A DNA stretch of 5,879 nt from an uncultured Atopobiaceae bacterium (GTDB lineage Bacteria > Actinomycetota > Coriobacteriia > Coriobacteriales > Atopobiaceae): NCBI GenBank assembly GCA_947581665.1, contig CANPVI010000100.1, positions 1 through 5,879 on the forward strand. The letters are read 5' to 3'. Each line of letters begins with the position of its first letter. Positions within the stretch are counted from its first letter, which is position 1. Shown one piece after another: positions 1 through 5,820 of this stretch. The notes under the pieces are model-generated. The model was not told the origin of the DNA and searched no databases. It saw nothing but the letters and a program-made list of their open reading frames with translations. Position numbers and translations under genes: made by a program.

Positions 1-294
1 AAGGATCGCCTCGCCTCCGAGTTCTGCCTCATCGCCGAGGATTGCCTCGGCAAGGGAGAGGCGTGGGTGATGTGCGGCTTCGAGCCCGAGGCCTCGCTCA
101 ACTTCCGCGGCTCGGCCGATGACGTGTGCTACGTGGAGGTGAAGGCCTTCGGCTCGCTCTCCTCGAATGGCACGAACGCCATGACGGGGCGCCTCTCGTC
201 GCTGCTCTCCGGAGAGTTCGGCATCTCGCCCGATCGCATCTACGTGTCGTACTTCGACACGTCCAATTGGGGCTGGAACGGCGGCAATTTCTAG
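1..294 (+). CDS. MIF / phenylpyruvate tautomerase-like protein, 5' end missing
   Basis: The frame is open from the left edge to a TAG stop and gives the last 97 residues of a protein of the macrophage migration inhibitory factor (MIF) family. These are small trimeric tautomerases of about 115 residues. The C-terminal signature ISPDRIYVSYFD followed by WGWNGGNF matches the end of MIF (human: SPDRVYINYYD...VGWNNSTFA). About 18-20 N-terminal residues lie outside the window, including the catalytic Pro that follows Met in this family, so activity cannot be judged. A Lys in a LGKGEAWV context (fragment residue 18) fits the active-site Lys32 of MIF, and the Tyr of IYVSY (about residue 81) fits Tyr95. 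The residue at the Asn97 position is Ser. The family assignment is firm. The enzymatic or signalling role is inferred; bacterial members are often of unknown substrate. No terminator follows, so read-through into the next gene is possible. Confidence 0.9.
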   Translation, partial: KDRLASEFCLIAEDCLGKGEAWVMCGFEPEASLNFRGSADDVCYVEVKAFGSLSSNGTNAMTGRLSSLLSGEFGISPDRIYVSYFDTSNWGWNGGNF

Positions 295-337
295 CTTTTG
301 TTGAATTGTGCCCGCTCGTCGGTCTCTCGCCGACAAA

Positions 338-380
338 CCTTGGGGAACTGCCCACATTGGTGGCAAGACCCTCCCCGAGG
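338..380 (+). promoter_or_regulatory. possible 5'-UTR stem-loop covering the ribosome binding site
   Basis: Bases 338-345 (CCTTGGGG) can pair with 373-380 (CCCCGAGG) over 8 positions with one G-U wobble. Inside this stem, 349-355 and 360-365 (TGCCCAC/GTGGCA) form a second hairpin with one bulged C and an ATTG loop. The right arm contains the first half of the Shine-Dalgarno sequence of the next gene, so the fold would hide it. The pairing is seen by eye only; no folding energy or conservation was computed. I saw no convincing -35/-10 pair in the 99-base gap. It resembles no riboswitch class that I recognise. Confidence 0.3.
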
Positions 381-385
381 AAAGG
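377..385 (+). promoter_or_regulatory. ribosome binding site of the UPF0339 gene
   Basis: GAGGAAAGG is a strong Shine-Dalgarno sequence 8 bases before the ATG at 394. It decides the start: the same frame is open further upstream from 298, but that earlier TTG has no such site and would add residues unlike the family. Confidence 0.8.
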
Positions 386-393
386 ATGCACGC

Positions 394-579
394 ATGGGCA
401 AGTTCGAAGTCTCCGTCAACGACAAGGGTGGCTACCACTTCGTCCTCAAGGCCACCAACGGCCAGGTGATCGCAACTTCGCAGGTGTACGCGAGCAAGGG
501 ATCCTGCCTTGACGGCATCGAGAGCGTGCGCAAGAACGCCCCCGGGGCCGAGGTCGTGGACCTCAGCATCGACAAGTAG
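394..579 (+). CDS. UPF0339 / DUF1508 (YegP-like) small protein
   Basis: This is a complete 61-residue protein with a single copy of the DUF1508 (UPF0339) module. The start MGKFEVSVNDKGGYHFVLKA, then NGQVIATSQVYASK and GIESVRKNAP, follow the family pattern: F-E-[IV], a charged turn, F-x-L-K-A-x-N-G-x-[VI]-I-A, Y-x-[ST]-K, then GI-x-S-[VI]-[KR]-x-N. The fold is a small beta-rich domain with one helix. E. coli YegP carries two copies; one-copy versions of about 60 residues are common. The cellular role of the family is not established. There is no signal peptide or membrane segment, so it is probably cytosolic. It follows the MIF-like gene by 99 bases on the same strand and is closed by an intrinsic terminator 31 bases after its stop, so it ends its transcription unit. 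Whether it shares a promoter with the MIF-like gene is not clear. Confidence 0.9.
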   Translation: MGKFEVSVNDKGGYHFVLKATNGQVIATSQVYASKGSCLDGIESVRKNAPGAEVVDLSIDK

Positions 580-610
580 TCCAGCGTTCGGATTCCATCC
601 GCGCGATACG

Positions 611-635
611 GGACCCGCTCCGGCGGGTCCTTTTT
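611..635 (+). terminator. intrinsic terminator after the UPF0339 gene
   Basis: A perfect 8-bp GC-rich stem (GGACCCGC, 611-618, with GCGGGTCC, 623-630) closes a TCCG loop and is followed directly by five T (631-635). It sits 31 bases after the UPF0339 stop and separates this unit from the Pip operon. It is a canonical Rho-independent terminator for the plus strand. Confidence 0.93.
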
Positions 636-644
636 CATGGCAGG

Positions 645-728
645 GTGGCGTACGCCACAAAGCCATCCGTGGCAGCTGCGTGCGGCAAAAGGCGCTCGGT
701 GGCACGGCCGCATGCGGCAAAGGAAGCT
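645..728 (+). repeat. three imperfect 24-30 base tandem repeats with short palindromes
   Basis: Three units begin with GTGGC at 645, 669 and 699 (lengths 24, 30 and about 30). Each carries a CAAA(A)G-type segment 12-18 bases later; units 2 and 3 share GTGGCA...TGCGGCAAA. The first unit opens with a perfect 14-base palindrome (GTGGCGTACGCCAC, 645-658), and the third contains a perfect 12-base palindrome (GCCGCATGCGGC, 707-718). The array lies between the upstream terminator and the Pip operon. It could be an operator array, an interspersed extragenic repeat or the remains of one. An open frame through it (645-866) translates to an Arg/Ala/Cys/His-rich string and is not supported as a gene. Confidence 0.6.
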
Positions 729-849
729 CAATGTCACGGCCACGGTAGCGGAAGGCCCTGCGCGCGGCGCCGCGCGCTCCAGCGCATCGTACGCGGCGCA
801 GTTGCGCACCCTTGGTGGCCGGCTTCGAGGAACGAAAGCGGCGAGGTAT

Positions 850-855
850 TACACT
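850..855 (+). promoter_or_regulatory. candidate -10 element for a leaderless Pip transcript
   Basis: TACACT fits TANNNT and matches TATAAT at four of six positions. It ends 7 bases before the ATG at 863, which would place the transcription start on or next to the start codon. No good -35 box is visible 16-18 bases upstream. Lack of a Shine-Dalgarno sequence next to the ATG (nearest GAGG at 843-846, 16 bases away) supports leaderless initiation. A promoter is needed here because an intrinsic terminator closes the upstream unit at 635. Confidence 0.4.
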
Positions 856-862
856 CGGGCGC

Positions 863-3562
863 ATGAAGCTGGGGGAGGATATACGCGTAGCATGGACGGT
901 GTTCTGTCGAGACGTGCGCCGCCTCGTGAAGAACCCCATCGCCCTCATCGTCGTCCTCGGCTGCTGCCTCATGCCGTCGCTCTACGCGTGGACCACGATC
1001 ATCGCCAACTGGAACCCCTACGGAAACACCGGGGCCCTCAAGGTGGCCGTGGCGAACGCGGACAAGGGCGCCGAGAACGAGCTCGTCGGCGCGATCAACG
1101 TGGGCGACATGCTCGAGGAGGAGATGCGCAAGACCCCCTCCTTCGACTGGCAGTTCGTGGATGAGGACGTGGCCATGCGCCTCGTGGAATCGGGCGAGTG
1201 CTACGCGGCCTTCGTGGTGCCCGAGGACTTCAGCGAGGACTTCCTCAGCGTGCTCACGGGCGACTTCACCCGCCCCGAGCTCGACTACTACGTAAACGAG
1301 AAGGTGAGCGACACCGCGCCGGAGTTCACCGACGAGGGCGCCACCATCATCGAGGACGAGATCAACCAGACATTCGTCACCGTGGTGAGCGAGACGGTGA
1401 TGAAGCTCGCCCAGAAGACGGGCACCCAGGTGGAATCCGGCGCCACGAGCGCCGAGGGCTCGCTCACCCGGGGCGTCCTCCAGGCGAAGGACGTGATCGC
1501 CACCACGCGCCAGGCCCTCGCGGACCTCGTGAGCGGGTTCTCGGGCGCGCAGGGCCAAGTGGAGGCCGCGAGCAGCGCCTTCGACGGCCTCCTCGGCGAG
1601 CTTCCCGGGCTCGCGAACGACGTGGAGGCGGCGAAGGACGATCTCGAGGCGCTGCGCGACGAGCTCGGCGCCTACGGGACCGAGCTCACGAGCGCGCTCT
1701 CGCAGGTGAGCCTCGACCTCGGCCAGGCCGCGAGTGCCGCGCAAGCCGCCGCGGCCAAGGCGCAGGCCGCCATCACGAAGGCCGAAGGCGCCACGTCCGC
1801 CGCGCTCGCCGGAGCCAAGCGCCTCGTGAGCCAAAACGAACAGATCCTCCAGACGCTCCGGGGGATTGCCGGGAACCACCCCGCCGTGGAGCAGGTGATC
1901 TCGCGTCTCGAGGCGGAAAACGCCGAGCTCGGCGAGACCGTGAGCGCGCTCGAGAACCTCGATTCCTCGCTCAAGGGCGTCCTCGACGAGATCGAGGGCG
2001 CCTCCGGCACGCTCACGACGGCGGCCGAGGACGCCGCCGCGCAACTCGGCGCGGATGCCGCGACGCTCCAAGACAGCACGATCCCCGCTCTCACGAAGAG
2101 CCTCGACGCCTTCGCCGACGCGCTCGGCACGCTCCACGGCGCCGTGCTCTCGCTCGAGCCCATCGTGAAGGACACGGTCTCCACGCTCGGGCTTTTGGAT
2201 TCCACGCTCACGCAGGCCCAGACGGCGGCCAGCGCCACCGATGCCTCGCTCGCCTCCATCGAGGACGTGCTCTGCGGCGCCGCGGCCGACCTCCAGGCGC
2301 TCGCCACGTCCTCCTCGATGGAGGAGCTCGCCACCTACCTCGGGCTCGACCCCACCGAGGTAGGCGCGTTCATGGGTTCGCCGGTGAAGATCAAGACCAT
2401 CGCTGAATACCCGGTGAAGAACTACGGCAGCAGCGTCGCGCCCTTCTACACGAACCTCGCGCTCTGGGTGTCGGGCTTCGTGCTCACGGCCGTGCTCAAG
2501 GTGGGCGTGGACGAGAGGGACGTGGCGGACCTGCCGCCGCTCACCACCACGCAGGCCTACCTCAGCCGCTGGATCCTCTTCATGATCCTCGGCCTCATGC
2601 AGGGCCTCATCGTCTGCGTGGGCGACCTCGTGATCGGCATCCAGTGCCTCTATCCCGTGGCCTACGTGTTCGCGGGGCTCGTGACGGTGTTCGTGGACGT
2701 GAACATCCTCTACGCGCTCGTCTTCACCATGCGCCACCTTGGCCGTGCGATCGGCGTCGTGCTCATCATCGTGCAGATCCCGGGCTCCTCGGGCGAGTTC
2801 CCGGTGCAGATGATGCCGCCCTTCTTCCAGGCCATCCACCCGTTCTTGCCCTTCACGTACAGCATCGAGGCCATGCGCGAGACCATCGGCGGCTTCTACG
2901 ACGGACGCTACTGGGCCTGCCTCGCCATGATGATCCCCTTCGTGCTCATCGCGCTCCTCGTGGGGCTCGTGGGCGGGCGCTACGCCTACAACCTCAACGC
3001 GCTCTTCGACGAGGAACTCGCCGACACCGAACTCCTCGTCTCGGAGAACCCCGGCGCCCAAGTGCCGCACTTCCGCATCCGCCACGTGCTGCGCGCGCTC
3101 CTCGACATCCACGGCTATCGCTCGTGGGTGGAGGCACGCGTGGAGAAGTTCCACAAGACCTACCCGCTCCTGCTGAAGATCGGGTGGATCGCCATCGCGG
3201 CGCTCCCCCTCTGCACGCTCGCGCTCGCCTTCGCCGCCTCGGCGGACGCGGAGACGAAGGTCGTGCTCCTCTCGCTCATGGTGCTCGGGATCGTCGCCGT
3301 GGCCATCTACCTCATCGTCGTCGAGTTCATGGAGCACAACCTCGAGAGCCAGCTCGCGCTCTCGGAGATGGACCCGAAGAAAGTGCGCGAGAGCGTGGCC
3401 GCCGCACCCGAACCCGCCTCGCACACGGGCTCCGAGAGCCCAGGCGACACGAGCGTGCTCGTCGTGGGCGAGCCCGCAGACGAGCCCGACACGGTGCCGG
3501 ACGCACCCGAAAACGAGCCCGCAGAGCCCGCCGAGGAAGACGGGGAGGCGGACCATGCGTAA
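863..3562 (+). CDS. YhgE/Pip-family membrane protein with two-helix C-terminal extension
   Basis: This is an 899-residue member of the YhgE/Pip (phage infection protein) family, which is related to ABC-2-type membrane components. An N-terminal cytosolic stub (MKLGEDIRVAWTVFCRDVRR) precedes helix 1 (about 25-45, NPIALIVVLGCCLMPSLYAW). The family's N-terminal domain follows: NWNPYGNTG at 49, KVAVANADKG at 60, GECYAAFVVPEDFS at 111 and DYYVNEK at 141. Residues about 190-500 are Ala/Glu/Leu-rich, probably coiled coil, and extracytoplasmic. A C-terminal block holds helices near 526-546, 569-591, 598-621, 626-640 and 685-706, with GEFPVQMMPPFF at 644. Unlike the second protein, it continues with about 190 residues: helices at 771-793 and 797-820 and an acidic Pro/Glu tail (848-899, EPADEP, EPAEPAEE). 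The ATG at 863 was chosen because the homology begins there; an earlier TTG at 812 adds 17 unlikely residues. Family members are tied to phage adsorption (Lactococcus Pip) or envelope export; the substrate here is unknown and no ATPase lies nearby. The stop overlaps the next gene. Confidence 0.9.
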   Translation: MKLGEDIRVAWTVFCRDVRRLVKNPIALIVVLGCCLMPSLYAWTTIIANWNPYGNTGALKVAVANADKGAENELVGAINVGDMLEEEMRKTPSFDWQFVDEDVAMRLVESGECYAAFVVPEDFSEDFLSVLTGDFTRPELDYYVNEKVSDTAPEFTDEGATIIEDEINQTFVTVVSETVMKLAQKTGTQVESGATSAEGSLTRGVLQAKDVIATTRQALADLVSGFSGAQGQVEAASSAFDGLLGELPGLANDVEAAKDDLEALRDELGAYGTELTSALSQVSLDLGQAASAAQAAAAKAQAAITKAEGATSAALAGAKRLVSQNEQILQTLRGIAGNHPAVEQVISRLEAENAELGETVSALENLDSSLKGVLDEIEGASGTLTTAAEDAAAQLGADAATLQDSTIPALTKSLDAFADALGTLHGAVLSLEPIVKDTVSTLGLLDSTLTQAQTAASATDASLASIEDVLCGAAADLQALATSSSMEELATYLGLDPTEVGAFMGSPVKIKTIAEYPVKNYGSSVAPFYTNLALWVSGFVLTAVLKVGVDERDVADLPPLTTTQAYLSRWILFMILGLMQGLIVCVGDLVIGIQCLYPVAYVFAGLVTVFVDVNILYALVFTMRHLGRAIGVVLIIVQIPGSSGEFPVQMMPPFFQAIHPFLPFTYSIEAMRETIGGFYDGRYWACLAMMIPFVLIALLVGLVGGRYAYNLNALFDEELADTELLVSENPGAQVPHFRIRHVLRALLDIHGYRSWVEARVEKFHKTYPLLLKIGWIAIAALPLCTLALAFAASADAETKVVLLSLMVLGIVAVAIYLIVVEFMEHNLESQLALSEMDPKKVRESVAAAPEPASHTGSESPGDTSVLVVGEPADEPDTVPDAPENEPAEPAEEDGEADHA
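3542..3548 (+). promoter_or_regulatory. ribosome binding site of the second Pip gene, inside the first
   Basis: GGGGAGG lies in the last codons of the first Pip gene, 6 bases before the ATG at 3555. Its quality contrasts with the lack of a Shine-Dalgarno sequence at the first gene. With the 8-base overlap of the two reading frames, it points to coupled translation. Confidence 0.85.
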
Positions 3563-5744
3563 CATCTGGCGCCTCTTCACCTGCGATCTCATGTCGCTCA
3601 AGGCGAACGTGATCGCCGCCATCGTGGCCATGGGGCTCGTGCTCACGGCTTCGCTCTACGCGTGGTTCAGCCTGCTCGCCTTCTGGGATCCCTACGCGCA
3701 GACGGACGAGCTCTCCGTGGCCGTGGCGAACGCGGACGAGGGCTACGAGAGCCAGCTCTTCCCCACGAGCGTGAACACTGGCGATGCCGTGGTGAACGCG
3801 CTGCGCGCAAACGACGAGTTCCACTGGGTCTTCACCACGCCCGACGATGCCATCGAGGGCGTCAAGGCGGGCGAGTACTTCGCCGCGCTCGTGATCCCCG
3901 AGGACTTCAGCAAGAACCTGCTGCAGGTGTTCTCCGATCCCGCGGCGAAGGTCGAGGGCTCCACCATCGACTACTACGTGAACCAGAAGATGAACGCGGT
4001 GGCGCCCGAGCTCACCCAGGAGGGCGCGTTCGACCTCCAGCACGAGGTGAACACGCAGTTCGCGAAGGTCGTGGCCGACGTGGCACTCGGCACGGCGTCC
4101 GATCTCATGAGCTTCATGGACGGAGACGGCGTGAACGCCTACGGTACGCGGCTCTTGGGCACGCTCGACGAGACCCTCGCCGACCTCGACGAGGCCACCG
4201 AGGGCACGAGCGCCTTCGCCGACCTCGCGGGCTCGAGCGCCACGCTCCTCGAGGCCACGGGCGACGTGCTTGACGAGCTCGGGACCATCGACGAGACCGT
4301 CCAGCCGCTTTTGGACGAGGCACAGGACGGGCTCTCCGAGGGAGCGACGGCGCTCGGCAGCGTGGAGGGGATTTTGAACTCGGCGCTCTCCGGCACGCAG
4401 GCGGCCCTGGACAAGCTCGATGCCGCCGTGAACGGCGTGCTCGACGCCGCGAACGCCGCAGTGCCCGCAAGCCAGCAGGTGCTGGACGACGCCTCGGCCG
4501 ACGCGTCGGATCTCGCCTCGGCCTACGCCGAGATCCGCGACGCCGTGGCGGCGATCGATCCGAACAGTCCTGCCCTCGGCGCCATCGACCAGGCGATTTC
4601 CGTGCTCACCACCCTCTCGCAGGACCTCTCCCAGGCTTCCGAGGACCTCGGGCAGGGCGCCGCGAACATCGAGGCCGATCGCGCGAAGGTCGAGCAGGAG
4701 ATGGCCGCCGCGCGGCAGGCGATCGATTCGCTCAGGAACTCCGCGTCCGGTGCCATCGCCGCCGATGCGAAGGCGCTCGAGGGGCGCCTCCAGACGATCC
4801 GCGACCGCGCCCTCGCACTCGGAGCGCGCGCGTCATCGGAGGCGGAGGACCTTTCCGCGACCGCCGAGACCCTCTCCGGCGACCTCTCCCAGGTGGAGGC
4901 CTCGCTCGACACTATGTCCACGACGCTCCAGCGCACCCGCGAGCGCCTGGGCTTCGCGCGCGACAAGCTCGCCGAGGCCCTCGCCTCGGGCGACCTCGAG
5001 CAGATCCGCGAGATCATCGGCTCAGACCCGGGTGGCCTCGCGAGCTTCCTCTCCTCGCCCACCGTCCTCGAGCGCCACGAGGTCTTCCCGATGGCGAACA
5101 ACGGTAGCGCGATGGCTCCCTTCTACCTCTCGCTTGCCATTTGGATCGGCTGCATCTTCGAGGTGGCGCTTGTGCGCACGAGCGTCTCCGACGAACGACG
5201 GGCAAAGGTGGAGGCGGCCACCGGCAAGCCCCTCACCGCCAACCAGTGCTACCTCGGCCGCTACTTCACCTTCGCGCTCATCTCCCTCTGCCAGACGACG
5301 ATCCTCATGCTCGGCGCGATCCTCTTCCTCAGGATCCAGTGCGATCATCCGTTCCTCTTGATCGCGAGCGGCTGGGTGGCGTCGCTCGTCTTCTCGAACA
5401 TCATCTACACGCTCGTGCTCTCCTTCGGGCGCGTGGGCGAGGCACTCGCCGTCGTGGGGCTCGTGGCGCAGATCGCGGGCGCGGGCGGCGTCTTCCCGGT
5501 GCAGGTGTCAGGTCCCGTCTTCGTGGCCATCTATCCGTGGCTTCCGTTTTCGCACTCCATGCTCGCCTTCGAGAGCTGCATCGCCGGCATCTACGGAAAC
5601 CAGCTCATCGTGGCGCTCGCGGAGCTCGCGGCGCTCATCATCCCGTTCTTGCTCCTCGGACTCGCGCTCAGGAAGCCCATCATCAAGCTGAACGAGTACG
5701 TGGACGAGAAACTCGAGGCCACCCACCTGATCTACAAGGAGTAG
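3555..5744 (+). CDS. YhgE/Pip-family membrane protein, second of tandem pair
   Basis: This 729-residue paralogue of the preceding gene has the standard family layout. Helix 1 is at about 18-40 (ending SLYAW). The N-terminal domain carries WDPYAQTDELSVAVANADEG (44-63), GEYFAALVIPEDFS (106-119) and IDYYVNQKMNAVAPELTQEG (138-157), each matching the corresponding segment of the first protein. Residues about 190-500 form a long Ala/Asp/Glu/Leu-rich, probably coiled and extracytoplasmic stretch. The C-terminal membrane block has helices near 521-540, 570-592, 598-622, 628-642 and 685-705, with GGVFPVQVSGPVF at 644 and YPWLPFSHSM at 660. It stops soon after the last helix (LNEYVDEKLEATHLIYKE) and lacks the two-helix extension of its neighbour. 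The start overlaps the upstream stop by 8 bases in another frame, with a strong Shine-Dalgarno sequence, so the two are surely one operon. Partnering in one complex is inferred, and the transported or bound molecule is unknown. A strong hairpin follows its stop. Confidence 0.92.
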   Translation: MRNIWRLFTCDLMSLKANVIAAIVAMGLVLTASLYAWFSLLAFWDPYAQTDELSVAVANADEGYESQLFPTSVNTGDAVVNALRANDEFHWVFTTPDDAIEGVKAGEYFAALVIPEDFSKNLLQVFSDPAAKVEGSTIDYYVNQKMNAVAPELTQEGAFDLQHEVNTQFAKVVADVALGTASDLMSFMDGDGVNAYGTRLLGTLDETLADLDEATEGTSAFADLAGSSATLLEATGDVLDELGTIDETVQPLLDEAQDGLSEGATALGSVEGILNSALSGTQAALDKLDAAVNGVLDAANAAVPASQQVLDDASADASDLASAYAEIRDAVAAIDPNSPALGAIDQAISVLTTLSQDLSQASEDLGQGAANIEADRAKVEQEMAAARQAIDSLRNSASGAIAADAKALEGRLQTIRDRALALGARASSEAEDLSATAETLSGDLSQVEASLDTMSTTLQRTRERLGFARDKLAEALASGDLEQIREIIGSDPGGLASFLSSPTVLERHEVFPMANNGSAMAPFYLSLAIWIGCIFEVALVRTSVSDERRAKVEAATGKPLTANQCYLGRYFTFALISLCQTTILMLGAILFLRIQCDHPFLLIASGWVASLVFSNIIYTLVLSFGRVGEALAVVGLVAQIAGAGGVFPVQVSGPVFVAIYPWLPFSHSMLAFESCIAGIYGNQLIVALAELAALIIPFLLLGLALRKPIIKLNEYVDEKLEATHLIYKE

Positions 5745-5752
5745 TCCACGTA

Positions 5753-5809
5753 CGCCGCATGGCCTGCTCTTCGGTGCGCTACCCGCACCGAAGAGCAGGC
5801 CATGCGGCG
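5753..5809. terminator. perfect 26-bp hairpin between convergent genes, likely bidirectional terminator
   Basis: Bases 5753-5778 are an exact reverse complement of 5784-5809, with a 5-base CTACC loop. The hairpin begins 8 bases after the stop of the second Pip gene and ends 11 bases from the 3' end of the minus-strand tRNA, so it faces transcription from both sides. Neither flank has a T-tract (GAAAGGACC on the right, ACGTGGACT on the left), so it is not a classical intrinsic terminator. U-less hairpins are reported as terminators or mRNA 3'-end protectors in high-GC bacteria. The inverted repeat itself is certain; its role is inferred. It could also be an interspersed palindromic repeat. Confidence 0.6.
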
Positions 5810-5820
5810 GAAAGGACCTT

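Noticed and set aside
318..334. Hairpin GTCGG/CCGAC between the MIF-like and UPF0339 genes as a terminator
   Set aside because: It has only 5 bp with a 7-base loop and no T-tract after it, so a terminator cannot be claimed.
126..512. 128-codon plus-strand frame across the MIF-like and UPF0339 genes
   Set aside because: It overlaps two genes with recognised family signatures in another frame and is Arg/Leu/His-rich, typical of a shadow frame.
812..862. N-terminal extension of the first Pip protein from TTG 812 or GTG 815
   Set aside because: The 17 extra residues are unlike the family, no Shine-Dalgarno sequence precedes these codons, and homology starts at the ATG at 863.
645..866. 73-codon plus-strand frame from a GTG at 645, ending in an ATGA overlap with the first Pip start
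   Set aside because: It begins 10 bases after a strong terminator, has no ribosome binding site, and reads as an Arg/Ala/Cys/His-rich product of the tandem repeats. The ATGA overlap is suggestive but not enough to call a gene.
734..3646. 970-codon open frame on the minus strand, opposite the first Pip gene
   Set aside because: Its translation is a low-complexity string of His, Glu, Arg, Asp and Leu, as expected for the antisense frame of a GC-rich gene. The plus strand holds a clear family member with motifs and membrane helices over the same bases.
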